Assembly (NCBI RefSeq): GCF_000220255.1
Contig: NZ_GL982513.1
Span: 278,742-320,172 of the forward strand
Direction of reading: 5' to 3'
DNA from: Prevotella pallens ATCC 700821
Lineage (GTDB): Bacteria > Bacteroidota > Bacteroidia > Bacteroidales > Bacteroidaceae
DNA: 41,431 nt
The translations under genes were made by a program, and so were the position numbers. A model generated the notes under the pieces. It saw only the letters and a list, made by a program, of their open reading frames with translations. It was not told where the DNA came from and did not search any database. Position 1 is the first letter of the stretch, and each line of letters begins with the position of its first letter. Below, piece by piece: positions 8,758-18,335 of the stretch.

Positions 8758-9644
8758 TTCCTTATAGAATTATAATGTAAGAAATAAAGAAGTTTATAGA
8801 TATTAAACAAAAAAACACTGGGATTATTGCCTTTAAGATTGTGTTTTAATGATTTATGCAAAAATTTATAAAGCCACACTCCTATCCAGCTAATGTGTAT
8901 TTTTTGTAGCTTTCCAGTTATTTTTAATAAATTAGAATAGCCTTTTAACTCTGTTTGAAAGGTAGAAAGTGTACGTAAAGCCTCTTCGGTTTTGCAAAGA
9001 AATACTGCGTTAAGTTCAAAATCGTTGAATAGTACAGGATTATCAATATGGTTTATTTTTGCGTTTAATGCTTTGAAGCGTTTTCCAAGCAACACATCTT
9101 CGAAACCATATTGTTTTATATCTTCGTTATAAGGATTTTTTCCTATTAGTTTTCTGTTTGCAATAAAATTAGTACTAAGATGTTGATAAGGTGTTTTTCT
9201 GCGATTTTCGGCACTAATAGCTTCTTTTGAAGAATGTTCGTAACGGTATCTTAAATTGTTTCCCCATCTTTTTTCATTTTCAACAATATTAATACCACCT
9301 ACAATAACATCGCCTTCGGCTTTCAAATAGTTGTGTATAAATTTAGCATTGTTGAGCGAAAGGTCTCCATCAATAAACAAAATCCATTCCTTTGACGACT
9401 GCGAAACAAGATAATTGCGAATAGCAGACCTACCAACATTTTGTTCTCTTTCTATATAACGAACGCCATCAAGGTTTGAAATGGTTCTGTTTTTTATAAT
9501 AAACCGTTTGTCAGGAGATGCATCGTCGGCTACAATAATTTCGAAATTTGTCCCTTCTGCAACACACTGTCGTTGCAATTCACTGATAAGTGCAGTGCAA
9601 TCACAATTGTAAGTGGGCAGCAGAATAGACAAACTTTTACTCAT
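8754..9644 (-). CDS. Family 2 glycosyltransferase
   Basis: A 296-residue GT-A fold enzyme. The N-terminus has SILLPTYNCD (residues 6-15), IIVADDASPD near 36-45, EREQNVGRSAIRN near 65-77 and the metal-binding LFIDGD near 90-95, all typical of GT2. A KQYGFEDVLLGKR segment near 182 is the expected acceptor-side motif. The C-terminal 60 residues are basic and amphipathic (YKFLHKSLKHN), suggesting peripheral membrane attachment. It probably adds a sugar to a lipid-linked glycan. The start codon overlaps the rdgB stop (TAATG) and its stop overlaps the porZ start (ATGA), indicating translational coupling with both. Confidence 0.88.
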   Translation of the reverse strand: MSKSLSILLPTYNCDCTALISELQRQCVAEGTNFEIIVADDASPDKRFIIKNRTISNLDGVRYIEREQNVGRSAIRNYLVSQSSKEWILFIDGDLSLNNAKFIHNYLKAEGDVIVGGINIVENEKRWGNNLRYRYEHSSKEAISAENRRKTPYQHLSTNFIANRKLIGKNPYNEDIKQYGFEDVLLGKRFKALNAKINHIDNPVLFNDFELNAVFLCKTEEALRTLSTFQTELKGYSNLLKITGKLQKIHISWIGVWLYKFLHKSLKHNLKGNNPSVFLFNIYKLLYFLHYNSIRK

Positions 9645-10222
9645 TATAATTGCTTTAGATATTCAGCGAGTTTACGAACGGCACGTGCTCTGTGCGAAAT
9701 TTGGTTTTTAATATCTTCTCCAAGTTCTGCAAAACTCTTATCGTATCCCTCTGGAATAAATAAAGGATCGTAACCAAAACCTTCCGTTCCCGATTTTTTG
9801 GTAGCAATATATCCATCTACTCTACCTTCGAATTGATGTTCTTTACCATCAATAATTAGAGAAATTACTGTTCGGAAGTGCGCTTTTCTATTCGTTGTAT
9901 CGCCCAATTTACGGAGCAATTTGCGCATATTTGCTTCGCTATCGTGGTCGGTATATTCGTCGTAACGTGCAGAATGTACACCAGGTTCACCGTTAAGTGC
10001 ATCTACTTCAAGTCCTGTATCATCGGCAAAGCAATTAAAATGATAATTATTGTAGATATAATGCGACTTTATACTTGCGTTTCCTTCCAGCGTATCGGCA
10101 GTTTCTGGTATGTCTACGTTGCAGCCAATATCCTTTAACGAAACAATATTAAAGTCGTTTCCAAGAATATCTTTAATTTCGATAAGCTTGTGTTTATTGT
10201 TTGTTGCAAATACTATTTTCAT
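9644..10222 (-). CDS. rdgB: RdgB/HAM1 family XTP/dITP pyrophosphatase
   Basis: A 192-residue house-cleaning enzyme that hydrolyses dITP, XTP and ITP to monophosphates, keeping deaminated purines out of DNA. Visible family motifs: FATNNKHKL at residues 5-13, [23 protein letters not shown] at about 65-87, and the C-terminal [11 protein letters not shown] and [11 protein letters not shown] segments. Length is normal for the family. It begins one base after the yitT stop and overlaps the GT2 start by one base, so it is an internal gene of the operon. Confidence 0.95.
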   Translation of the reverse strand: MKIVFATNNKHKLIEIKDILGNDFNIVSLKDIGCNVDIPETADTLEGNASIKSHYIYNNYHFNCFADDTGLEVDALNGEPGVHSARYDEYTDHDSEANMRKLLRKLGDTTNRKAHFRTVISLIIDGKEHQFEGRVDGYIATKKSGTEGFGYDPLFIPEGYDKSFAELGEDIKNQISHRARAVRKLAEYLKQL

Positions 10223-10223
10223 T

Positions 10224-11207
10224 TTATTGTTCGTTGGTTATTTCCGTTTTGTTATTCGGATATACTTGCGAAAGAACTTTCTCAGCATTCTTTGTATTTA
10301 CTTTTATTTTATCGAATCCTTCCCCATAGACACCAATTACAGAACTTTGACTGACAAAAGCTAATGGGTCTATAATCTTAACAATACGAAATATAGATTG
10401 GCTTTCTCTACGTTTAGCCATTAGGCAAATTACTTTAACATCTTTTCCAGTGTACCAACCATGTCCATCTAATATGGTTATTCCTCGATCGCGCTCTTGC
10501 ATAATAGCATTAGCAATCTCTTCATACTTCTTAGAAAATATGAGAAATTGTACCGATTGGCGCCTTAAATTCATTATATAATCGAGTACAGAACATTCGA
10601 TAAACATTGTGCAAAGACCGAAAATAACTTTATAAAAACGCTGAATGTATGTTCCAAACTGTGGAAAAAGCATACAACTACCAATAATACAGATATCGAC
10701 AGCCATTAGAACCTGTCCCAACGAAATGTTTTTATATTTGTTTATACAGGCTGCAACTATATCTGTACCACCCATACTACCACCATTTAGAAATACCATA
10801 GCCATTCCAGTACCTGTAATGCAACACCCCACAATGAGCGACATAAACTTTTGGTCTTCGCCTAATATCTTTACGAAGTGTCCGTTTGTATCTATTGGCA
10901 TTAATTGTTGTGCAAACTTTAGCATAAAATATAACACAATAATAGCGTAGATGGTTTTCATCATAAACTTTAAACCCAATATCTTCAGTGCAGCACCCAA
11001 TAATACTACATTGATAATCATATAAGTGTTTTCGAGTTTAAACTGTGTTGCATAGAAAATAATGGCTGATAAACCTGTAACACCACCTGTTACTATTTGA
11101 TACGGCATAAGAAACACTGTGAATGCAGCCGCATACAGCGTTAAACCAAGAGTTAGTAAAATGTAATCTTTTATTTCGTCTCTAATTAATTGCTGATTAA
11201 TTGTCAT
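10224..11207 (-). CDS. YitT family membrane protein
   Basis: A 327-residue protein with five to six membrane segments in the first 210 residues and a soluble C-terminal DUF2179 domain (residues about 235-320, beginning [21 protein letters not shown] and containing [14 protein letters not shown]). The N-terminal YitT signature is clear: [21 protein letters not shown] near residues 32-52 and [12 protein letters not shown] near 150. Members are widespread and poorly understood; a transport role is often proposed. It is the second gene after leuS, with a hairpin between them. Confidence 0.88.
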   Translation of the reverse strand: MTINQQLIRDEIKDYILLTLGLTLYAAAFTVFLMPYQIVTGGVTGLSAIIFYATQFKLENTYMIINVVLLGAALKILGLKFMMKTIYAIIVLYFMLKFAQQLMPIDTNGHFVKILGEDQKFMSLIVGCCITGTGMAMVFLNGGSMGGTDIVAACINKYKNISLGQVLMAVDICIIGSCMLFPQFGTYIQRFYKVIFGLCTMFIECSVLDYIMNLRRQSVQFLIFSKKYEEIANAIMQERDRGITILDGHGWYTGKDVKVICLMAKRRESQSIFRIVKIIDPLAFVSQSSVIGVYGEGFDKIKVNTKNAEKVLSQVYPNNKTEITNEQ

Positions 11208-11225
11208 AGTTTAATAATGTGTTTT

Positions 11226-11264
11226 AGCACATTCGTGGCTGTGTTTCAAACCAACGAATGTGCT
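11226..11264 (-). terminator. Hairpin between leuS and yitT
   Basis: An inverted repeat: AGCACATTCGTGG at 11226-11238 and CCAACGAATGTGCT at 11251-11264, paired with one bulge around a 12-base loop, just after the leuS stop. There is no long T-tract on the minus strand, so it may be a partial terminator or an RNA-stability element and not a full stop. Confidence 0.45.
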
Positions 11265-11270
11265 TTTATT

Positions 11271-14123
11271 CTATTTGCAAACGATGTTTACAATTTTCTT
11301 AGGTACTACTATTACTTTTACAATAGTTTTACCGTCTATGTATTTTTTACTTCTTTCATCGTTTAATGCTGCCGTTTCAACATCTTCTTTACTTGCATCA
11401 ATAGGGAAAGTCATTTGGAAGCGTGCTTTCCCGTTGAAAGAAATGGTGAGTTGAACCTCGTTTTCTGTTAAATAAGCCTCGTTCCATGTTGGCCATTGTG
11501 CGTTACAAACGCTGTTATTTTCACCAAGATGTTGCCAAAGTTCTTCGGCAATGTGTGGTGCAAACGGTGCTATTAATATAACTAAGTTGCGCAACAGACC
11601 ACGATTATTACACTTTTGTTGTCCTAATTCGTTTACACAAATCATGAAAGCAGAGATTGCAGTATTGTAAGAGAACTGTTCTATATCGTTAGAAACCTTC
11701 TTAATAAGTTTATGAACACTCTTTACTGACTCTTTAGAAGGCTCGTTGTCGTTTAAGTCTTGCTGATACAGTTTCCAAAACTTTTTCAAGAATCGGAAAC
11801 AACCATCTATACCGTTTGTATCCCATGGTTTACTTGTTTCAACTGGACCTAAGAACATTTCATACAAACGTAAAGTATCTGCGCCATATTGCTCAACAAT
11901 GACGTCGGGATTGACTACGTTGAACATAGACTTCGACATTTTTTCTACTGCCCAACTGCAAATATACTTACCATCTTCGAGTATAAACTCTGCATTTTCG
12001 TATTCTGGTCGCCATGCTTTGAAAGCATCAATATCCAATACATCGGCATGAACAATATTCACATCTACGTGGATTGGTGTTGTTTCGTATTTATCTTTCA
12101 GTCCGAAACTTACAAATACAGGAGCTTTAGAATGGTCGTCTGAATTGATGCGATACACAAAGTTAGAACGTCCTTGTATCATTCCTTGATTTACTAACTT
12201 CTCGTATGGTTCTTCTTTACAGCTATAACCGTAGTCGAAAAGGAACTTATTCCAGAAGCGACTGTATATTAAGTGTCCTGTTGCATGCTCTGTTCCTCCT
12301 ACATAAAGGTCTACATTCTGCCAATATTCATCGGCTTCTTTTCCCACTAAAGCCTTGTTATTGTGTGGGTCCATATAGCGAAGATAATAAGCAGAGCTAC
12401 CTGCGAAGCCCGGCATTGTATTCAATTCCAATGGGAATATGGTCTTATTGTCTATCAATTCTTTATCTACAATAGTCTTATTCTCTTCGTCCCAAGCCCA
12501 TATTTTAGCTCGTCCCAATGGTGGTTCACCTGTTTCGGTAGGTTCAAATTTGTCTATTGCTGGTAATTCGAGTGGTAAACATTCTTCTGGAACCATATAA
12601 GGCATACCATCTTTATAATAAACTGGGAATGGTTCGCCCCAATAGCGTTGTCGTGAGAAGATAGCATCGCGTAAACGATAGTTCACTTTCACTTTGCCTA
12701 ATCCTCTCTCTGTAACATACTTCTTAGTTGTTGCTATTGCTTCTTTCACTGTAAGTCCGTTCAAAGAGAAACTTCCTTCAACTGGTTTTATTGGACTATT
12801 GATGACGATACCTTCTTTTGCGTCGAAGCTTTCTTCTGAAACATCAGCGCCTTCGATAAGCGGACGTATTGGAAGACCGAAGTGTTTGGCAAATGCATAA
12901 TCGCGACTGTCGTGTGCTGGTACAGCCATAATGGCACCTGTGCCATAGCCTGAGAGTACGTATTCTGATATATAGATAGGTAATTTCTCGTCTGTTAGCG
13001 GATTAATACCATACGAACCTGTGAAAACACCTGTAACTTTACGGTCGGTCATACGGTCGCGCTCTGTTCGTTTCTTTACGTATGCTAAATATTCTTCAAC
13101 CTCTGACTTTTGTTTGGCTGTTGTAAGCTCTGGAACTAATTCGCTTTCTGGAGCAAGCACCATAAAAGTTACGCCAAACATAGTATCGGCACGGGTTGTA
13201 AAGATAGTAATGTCGTGTTCTATTTCCTCATTATCGGCTGTGGGTGTAATGCTCTTAAATACCACTTCCGTACCTTCCGAACGCCCAATCCAGTTGCGTT
13301 GTGTCTCTTTCATAGAGTCTGTCCAGTTTACATTTTCTAAACCGTCTAACAACCGTTGTGCGTATGCAGAAACACGTAAACACCATTGTTTCATTTTCTT
13401 TTGTACAACCGGATAGCCTCCGCGTTCGCTTACACCATCTACAACTTCATCGTTTGCCAACACTGTTCCTAAACCAGGACACCAGTTCACCATAGTCTCG
13501 CCAAGATATGCTATACGATAGTTCATAAGCGTTTCCTGCTGTTCTTTTTCGCTCATACTTATCCAATTGCGAGCAGAGAATGTTTTTTCTTCGCCTTGTG
13601 CTACGTTAAGATTAAGCGTTCCTTCTTCTTCAAAATGGCGAACAAGGTTAGATATAGGTTTTGCTTTGCCATCATTATAGTCGTAGTATGAATCAAACAT
13701 ACGTTGGAATGCCCATTGTGTCCAATGGTAGTATTCAGGATCGCAGGTACGCACTTCACGCTCCCAATCGAAACTGAAACCTATCTTGTCTAACTGTTCC
13801 CTATAACGGGCTATATTTTTTTCGGTTGTAATAGATGGGTGCTGTCCTGTTTGAATGGCATACTGCTCGGCAGGCAGTCCGTAAGCATCATATCCCATTG
13901 GATTTAACACGTTGAAACCTTTTAAACGCTTATATCGTGCGTAAATGTCGCTGGCTATATAGCCGAGTGGGTGTCCTACGTGCAGACCTGCTCCCGATGG
14001 GTATGGAAACATATTAAGCACATAGAACTTTTGCTTGTTCTTATCTTCAACAACCTTATAGGTTTTGTTCTCAACCCATTTCTTCTGCCATTTCTTCTCA
14101 ATCTCTGTGAAGTTGTATTCCAT
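11271..14123 (-). CDS. leuS: Leucyl-tRNA synthetase
   Basis: Class I synthetase of 950 residues that charges tRNA-Leu. The HIGH-type motif (LHVGHPLGY) is near residue 46, the editing domain is in the middle ([15 protein letters not shown]), and the KMSKS motif (EKMSKSMFN) is near 728. The frame could extend 14 codons to 14165, but the ATG at 14123 ([16 protein letters not shown]) matches the start of the family. The predicted promoter at 14243-14272 gives a leader of more than 100 nt. The gene heads the yitT-rdgB-GT2-porZ-acyltransferase series. Confidence 0.97.
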   Translation of the reverse strand: MEYNFTEIEKKWQKKWVENKTYKVVEDKNKQKFYVLNMFPYPSGAGLHVGHPLGYIASDIYARYKRLKGFNVLNPMGYDAYGLPAEQYAIQTGQHPSITTEKNIARYREQLDKIGFSFDWEREVRTCDPEYYHWTQWAFQRMFDSYYDYNDGKAKPISNLVRHFEEEGTLNLNVAQGEEKTFSARNWISMSEKEQQETLMNYRIAYLGETMVNWCPGLGTVLANDEVVDGVSERGGYPVVQKKMKQWCLRVSAYAQRLLDGLENVNWTDSMKETQRNWIGRSEGTEVVFKSITPTADNEEIEHDITIFTTRADTMFGVTFMVLAPESELVPELTTAKQKSEVEEYLAYVKKRTERDRMTDRKVTGVFTGSYGINPLTDEKLPIYISEYVLSGYGTGAIMAVPAHDSRDYAFAKHFGLPIRPLIEGADVSEESFDAKEGIVINSPIKPVEGSFSLNGLTVKEAIATTKKYVTERGLGKVKVNYRLRDAIFSRQRYWGEPFPVYYKDGMPYMVPEECLPLELPAIDKFEPTETGEPPLGRAKIWAWDEENKTIVDKELIDNKTIFPLELNTMPGFAGSSAYYLRYMDPHNNKALVGKEADEYWQNVDLYVGGTEHATGHLIYSRFWNKFLFDYGYSCKEEPYEKLVNQGMIQGRSNFVYRINSDDHSKAPVFVSFGLKDKYETTPIHVDVNIVHADVLDIDAFKAWRPEYENAEFILEDGKYICSWAVEKMSKSMFNVVNPDVIVEQYGADTLRLYEMFLGPVETSKPWDTNGIDGCFRFLKKFWKLYQQDLNDNEPSKESVKSVHKLIKKVSNDIEQFSYNTAISAFMICVNELGQQKCNNRGLLRNLVILIAPFAPHIAEELWQHLGENNSVCNAQWPTWNEAYLTENEVQLTISFNGKARFQMTFPIDASKEDVETAALNDERSKKYIDGKTIVKVIVVPKKIVNIVCK

Positions 14124-14242
14124 TCTTATGTTTGTTTTATTTTGATGTCGTTGTTTACGAACCATAATACTGGTAAGGCGAAGACGCTTCCCCTACCCTA
14201 TCGTTTAGTTCATTATATGACAATGCGTTACTATCCAAGTTG

Positions 14243-14272
14243 CAAAATTACGAATTTTAATAGGTATAACAA
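14243..14272 (-). promoter_or_regulatory. Promoter for leuS
   Basis: On the minus strand: TTG (14270-14272), 19 bp, TAATTTTG (14243-14250). This matches the Bacteroidetes -33/-7 consensus. It lies about 120 bp before the chosen start. Confidence 0.6.
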
Positions 14273-14406
14273 GTCTTTTACCAAATTAATTTGGTGTAGA
14301 ACAGGAAAGAACTAACAGTTAAAGATTATTGGTTAGAGAATTTTTGGTTAGTTATAATTTGACGCATTTATTGTTTTAGATTTGTACAGAATATGAGGCG
14401 TTTACC

Positions 14407-14465
14407 AAAAACAATTGTTTTGCAATGCAAAGGCATAACTTTTATAGTATAAAAAAGTTTGTTGT
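14407..14465. repeat. Degenerate 22-bp-period array, AAAA-N7-TTTT family
   Basis: 15-bp cores of A-tract, 7 bp, T-tract type begin at 14407 (AAAAACAATTGTTTT) and 14429 (AAAGGCATAACTTTT), with a decayed third at 14451. Steps are exactly 22 bp. The second core resembles those of the arrays at 25.5 and 36.2 kb (CATACTTTT). Confidence 0.45.
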
Positions 14466-14609
14466 AAGAAATAAGAAAATATATACTTAGTATTCTTAAG
14501 CATTATAGAAAATAGGTAGAAAATGAGTAGATATTTTATGAGCTGCATCTACTGTCTGTCCACATACACCCACAAGTCGAATGGAATATCACAAATGCTT
14601 AGAAAAATC

Positions 14610-14730
14610 AGATAGATATTAGATACTTTTGTTTCAGATATCTATTGCGTTCGTTTCAGATATCTATTGCGTTCGTCACAGATATCTGTCGTGTTCCTTT
14701 CAGACATCTGTCAGTTGCGAATTAGATATC
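14610..14730. repeat. 22-bp-period tandem array with GATATC core
   Basis: GATATC or a one-base variant occurs at 14637, 14659, 14681, 14703 (GACATC) and 14725: four steps of exactly 22 bp. Units at 14632-14653 and 14654-14675 are identical (TTTCAGATATC, then TATTGCGTTCG). The third unit contains the perfect 12-bp palindrome ACAGATATCTGT. A more diverged unit precedes at 14610-14631. The array lies upstream of leuS and far downstream of lgt, outside any supported gene; a plus-strand open frame across it is repeat-derived. Confidence 0.85.
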
Positions 14731-15187
14731 ATAAAAAACTACCACCTTTATAACTCTACATCATCGTATTTAAAAGATAATTATTTAGCTGAAGATTACG
14801 AATTATTTAATCCAAATCTGTGATTAGAGCCTAAGCATATTTTGTTTTATTGTTGAGTAGATTGTCTGTCTTAGCAATGTAGGCGTAGCGGGCTACGTTA
14901 AGTTAGAAAGACAGACAAGATACCGATAAGAAAATAAACAATGTTAAGAAACAATACCACAGTAATAAGAACTATGCATATTGTGGTTAATGAGTTATTT
15001 GGTTTTAATTCTGCAATATTTTACTTTAGGTGTTATTATAGTATCTCGGAAACCAATATGTTGTTCACCAATGTGTTATATAAAAGTAGCGTTCGTAACG
15101 CTATATCTTTTTTCCAAAGAACCCTATCAGCCTTTCTGTTGAGCCATTATTAGAATAGAAAAAGTTTGTATTTGAAAGACGAAAAAA
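14731..15187. other. Intergenic stretch between repeat array and lgt terminator
   Basis: No supported gene. At 14862-14918 lies a perfect 11-bp inverted repeat (TTGTCTGTCTT and AAGACAGACAA) enclosing an inner stem CGTAG / CTACG at 14884-14897, a nested hairpin. A plus-strand open frame at 14941-15153 has no recognisable similarity and Leu/Tyr/Phe-rich composition expected of AT-rich noncoding DNA. Confidence 0.45.
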
Positions 15188-15221
15188 TCTAGAATTCCTA
15201 TAGATAAATAGGAATTCTAGA
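15181..15221 (-). terminator. Intrinsic terminator of lgt
   Basis: A perfect 14-bp stem: TCTAGAATTCCTAT at 15188-15201 and its complement at 15208-15221, with a 6-base loop. On the minus strand it is followed at once by six T residues. It lies about 48 bp past the lgt stop. Confidence 0.85.
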
Positions 15222-15268
15222 CGGCGAATGCACTGTTTTTAAAAGTGTTTTTTGCTTATAGAGTAACC

Positions 15269-16111
15269 TTATTCGTTATATTCTTTCCCCTTCGACCGTA
15301 TGATAGCCCACATACCCAGTGCTATGAGCGGCACACTAAGTATTTGTCCCATATCAATAGGTAAGCTCGATTCGAATGAAACCTGTACTTCTTTTGTAAA
15401 TTCAATGAGGAAACGGAAAGTGAATATAAGCGTAAGGCAAAGCCCAAAGTAAAGACCAGTACCAGCCTTTTTAGGATATTTCCTGTAAATGAGAAATATA
15501 ATCCAGAAGAAAACAAAGTAAGCAATTGCCTCATAGAGTTGTCCGGGGTGTCGCGGATAGGTATCAACATCGTAAAAAATAAACGCCCAAGGCACATCGG
15601 TAACTCTACCTATAATCTCCGAATTCATAAGATTTCCTAAACGAATGAATACCGATGTAATGGTAGAACAGATACCCATAAAGTCGAGGACTAACCATGG
15701 GTTCAGCTTAGTGCGTTTTATGTAGAGATAAAGCGCTATAAGCAGTCCTACAACTCCACCGTGCGATGCCAATCCTTGATAGCCAACAAACTTCCAGCCA
15801 CCGCCAGCAAGAAACTTAATAGGTAGGAATATTTCAACAAAATGCTGCCAAGAGTCGAAAAATTCTTTTGGTTCGTAAAAGAAACAATGTCCTAAGCGTG
15901 CTCCTATAAATGCACCAAGAAAAACATACATAAACATTGGTTCGAACTTCTCGTTAGCTATTTTGTGTTGTTTAAAAAGCCATCGCATAAGCAAATAGGC
16001 TATAGCAAACCCTACCAGCCAACACATTCCATACCAACGTATGCCTGCTGAGCCAATGCGCACAAGGTATTCGTTGGGTTGCCAGGCTATATAAAGCAAG
16101 TTATTCAGCAT
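15269..16111 (-). CDS. lgt: Prolipoprotein diacylglyceryl transferase
   Basis: A 280-residue inner-membrane enzyme with about seven membrane segments that moves diacylglycerol from phosphatidylglycerol to the lipobox cysteine of prolipoproteins, the first step of lipoprotein maturation. The family signature is seen as FIRLGNLMNSEIIGRVTD near residues 155-172, preceded by GLASHGGVVG near 114, and followed by HPGQLYEA near 190. Length is normal. It starts 18 bp after the ychF stop, so the two are probably cotranscribed. Confidence 0.96.
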   Translation of the reverse strand: MLNNLLYIAWQPNEYLVRIGSAGIRWYGMCWLVGFAIAYLLMRWLFKQHKIANEKFEPMFMYVFLGAFIGARLGHCFFYEPKEFFDSWQHFVEIFLPIKFLAGGGWKFVGYQGLASHGGVVGLLIALYLYIKRTKLNPWLVLDFMGICSTITSVFIRLGNLMNSEIIGRVTDVPWAFIFYDVDTYPRHPGQLYEAIAYFVFFWIIFLIYRKYPKKAGTGLYFGLCLTLIFTFRFLIEFTKEVQVSFESSLPIDMGQILSVPLIALGMWAIIRSKGKEYNE

Positions 16112-16129
16112 ACTTTATTCCTCCATAAA

Positions 16130-17233
16130 CTATACATTGAAACGGAAGTGCATAATGTCTCCGTCTTGCACAATATACTCTTTACCTTCTACGCCGAGTT
16201 TTCCTGCTTCTCTAACAGCGGCTTCTGAACCATATTTCAGATAGTCGTCGTACTTAATAACCTCTGCTCTGATGAATCCCTTTTCGAAGTCAGTGTGTAT
16301 AACTCCAGCACATTGTGGAGCCTTCCAACCTTTATGGAATGTCCATGCCTTTACCTCCATTTCTCCAGCAGTAATGAATGTTTGAAGATTTAAGAGATGA
16401 TAAGCCTTCTTTATCAGTCGGTTTACGCCACTTTGTTCTAACCCAAGTTCGTCGAGAAAGAGTTTCTTGTCTTCGTAACTATCCAACGATGCAATGTCTT
16501 CTTCGGTCTTTGCAGCAATAATCATAGCTTCGGCACCCTCTTCAGCAGCAATCTTCTCAACCTGCTTGCTATATTCGTTACCCTCTTTCGCACTGTTTTC
16601 ATCTACGTTGCAAACGTAAAGAACGGGCTTTGTGGTAAGAAGAAAAAGGTCGTGAGCCGCCAGTTGTTCTTCTTTAGTTTCGAATTGCACACTGCGCGCG
16701 TTCTTTCCTTGCTCTAAAACAGTTTTGTAAGCTTCGAGAACAGCAACCATAGTCTTTGCATCTTTGTTGCCTGCTGCAGCCACTTTTTGCTGTTTAGCAA
16801 GCTGCGATTCTATAGTTTCAAGGTCTTTTAGCTGGAGTTCGGTATCTATAATTTCCTTGTCTTCAATCGGATTAACTGCTGCCCCACCTTCACGAACTAT
16901 ATTATCGTCTTCAAAACAACGAATTACATGAATGATAGCATCGCATTCGCGAATATTACCAAGAAACTTATTACCCAATCCTTCGCCTTTGCTGGCTCCC
17001 TTAACAAGACCAGCAATGTCTACTATTTCGCAAGTTGCAGGTACAATTCTCCCCGGGTGAACAATCTCAGCGAGTTTGTTCAAACGCTCGTCAGGAACAG
17101 TAATAACACCCAAGTTGGGTTCTATTGTACAAAACGGAAAATTGGCTGCCTGAGCTTTGGCACTGCTCAAACAATTGAAAAGTGTAGATTTGCCAACGTT
17201 AGGCAAACCTACTATACCACATTTTAATGCCAT
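16130..17233 (-). CDS. ychF: Redox-responsive ATPase YchF (Obg family)
   Basis: A 367-residue OLA1/YchF translation-factor NTPase associated with ribosomes. The P-loop [12 protein letters not shown] lies at residues 6-17, the switch region [17 protein letters not shown] near 71-87, and the C-terminal TGS-like domain ([24 protein letters not shown]) is complete, ending [10 protein letters not shown] as in the family. YchF members prefer ATP over GTP. It has its own -7 box at 17264-17271 and is followed by lgt. Confidence 0.97.
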   Translation of the reverse strand: MALKCGIVGLPNVGKSTLFNCLSSAKAQAANFPFCTIEPNLGVITVPDERLNKLAEIVHPGRIVPATCEIVDIAGLVKGASKGEGLGNKFLGNIRECDAIIHVIRCFEDDNIVREGGAAVNPIEDKEIIDTELQLKDLETIESQLAKQQKVAAAGNKDAKTMVAVLEAYKTVLEQGKNARSVQFETKEEQLAAHDLFLLTTKPVLYVCNVDENSAKEGNEYSKQVEKIAAEEGAEAMIIAAKTEEDIASLDSYEDKKLFLDELGLEQSGVNRLIKKAYHLLNLQTFITAGEMEVKAWTFHKGWKAPQCAGVIHTDFEKGFIRAEVIKYDDYLKYGSEAAVREAGKLGVEGKEYIVQDGDIMHFRFNV

Positions 17234-17263
17234 ATTCTAAATAACATTTATATTCTTTTAGTG

Positions 17264-17271
17264 CAAAAATA
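17264..17271 (-). promoter_or_regulatory. -7 promoter box for ychF
   Basis: Minus strand TATTTTTG, followed by C, 31 bp before the ychF start. A TTTT at the right distance stands in for the -33 TTTG, so the upstream half is weak. Confidence 0.5.
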
Positions 17272-17366
17272 CGGCTTTATTCTGATACTAAAAGCTTTGA
17301 AAAGCACTATTTTATATTCTTATTGTAAATTGCAAAGCTATTTTGCACTGCTTTATATAGCTATTA

Positions 17367-18335
17367 TTATTCGAATGCCTCTGCTTCTGCTTTAGCAATA
17401 ATGTTTTCTTTCTCATCTGCCACCATACCAGAAAAGCAATCTTCTCTTTCTATGTTGGTAAATGTATTAGATTCATCATCTGCGTCATCTTTCAGAGGCA
17501 AAACAGATACATTATCTTCTGTTGTTTCAATAACACTAAGGTCTTCTGGTTGTTCTAAAGCTATACGCTTTTGTTTAGCTTTGAATATTTTATCAGCGAA
17601 CTTTGTGTTCTTTCGAATGTATTGAAGTGTAACTTTAGCCGCTTCTTGCTGACTTTCTTTCTTGGAGTAACCGCTTCCTTCGCCACAAGCAATACCTTCC
17701 AATACTACCTGGAATGAAAAAGTGGGACTACCTTCCTTGTCTTTACCAAACGAAAGAGGTTTAAACTCAAGGCAAATTTTGTGTTTCTGTGTCCATTCTA
17801 TGAGTTTCGACTTAAAGTTTACCTCCTTATATGCCACTTTATCAATGTTTATAAGTTCGCCTAATATTTGTTTCTTCATAAACTTCATACAGGCTGTGTA
17901 TCCATGGTCGAGATATAATGCACCCACTAAAGCCTCGAATGCATTGCCACCAAGGTAACTATTGTGCGACTGAGAATGTCCACTCGACAAAATTAAACGC
18001 GTTATTCCTAAATCGTTAGCCAACTTATTTAGTGTTTCGCGCTGTACTATTTTCGAACGAGTATTAGTGAGAAAACCTTCTCGTTTACCAGGAAAGTGTT
18101 CGTAAACAATGTCTCCTACAATAGCATCGAGAATTGCATCTCCCAAAAACTCTAAGCGTTCGTTGTTAACGGGTTTGCCTTTGTCGTTCCTTCGTGCCAC
18201 ACTTTTGTGTAAAAGGGCTGTTTTGTAAAAGGAAAGATTATGCGGAAGCACACCTATTATATTATATAATGACAAATAAAGCTCCTTTTCCTTGCGGAAA
18301 GGGAGCTTTATTCTATCAATAATTTTATTCAGCAT
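17367..18335 (-). CDS. rnc: Ribonuclease III
   Basis: A 322-residue double-strand-specific endoribonuclease that processes rRNA and other structured RNA. The catalytic signature NERLEFLGDAILDAIVGD is near residues 58-75, with the second acidic cluster EALVGALYLDHG near 133-144. A double-stranded RNA-binding domain follows (about 172-245: KSKLIEWTQKHK, then GSGYSKKESQQEAA). It has an acidic C-terminal tail of about 70 residues beyond the usual family end, apparently low in structure. The start overlaps the fabF end by 11 bp, so translation is likely coupled. Confidence 0.95.
   Translation of the reverse strand: MLNKIIDRIKLPFRKEKELYLSLYNIIGVLPHNLSFYKTALLHKSVARRNDKGKPVNNERLEFLGDAILDAIVGDIVYEHFPGKREGFLTNTRSKIVQRETLNKLANDLGITRLILSSGHSQSHNSYLGGNAFEALVGALYLDHGYTACMKFMKKQILGELINIDKVAYKEVNFKSKLIEWTQKHKICLEFKPLSFGKDKEGSPTFSFQVVLEGIACGEGSGYSKKESQQEAAKVTLQYIRKNTKFADKIFKAKQKRIALEQPEDLSVIETTEDNVSVLPLKDDADDESNTFTNIEREDCFSGMVADEKENIIAKAEAEAFE

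Noticed and set aside
9682..9687. Second parS site (CACGTG inside rdgB)
   Set aside because: Only the central six bases match; flanks do not fit TGTT...AACA.
12206..13416. Several plus-strand frames across leuS
   Set aside because: They are antisense shadows of a well-supported gene and have no recognisable similarity. The same applies to the frames opposite mutS, polA, cysS and uvrC.
14124..14165. N-terminal extension of leuS
   Set aside because: The ATG at 14123 matches the start of the family; the extra 14 residues are basic and unrelated.
14610..14730. CRISPR array
   Set aside because: The units are contiguous 22-bp repeats that diverge gradually; there are no unique spacers and no cas genes. 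The same holds for the other arrays.
14629..14823. Plus-strand gene of 64 codons
   Set aside because: Its first half is made of the 22-bp repeats and the rest has no recognisable similarity or promoter.
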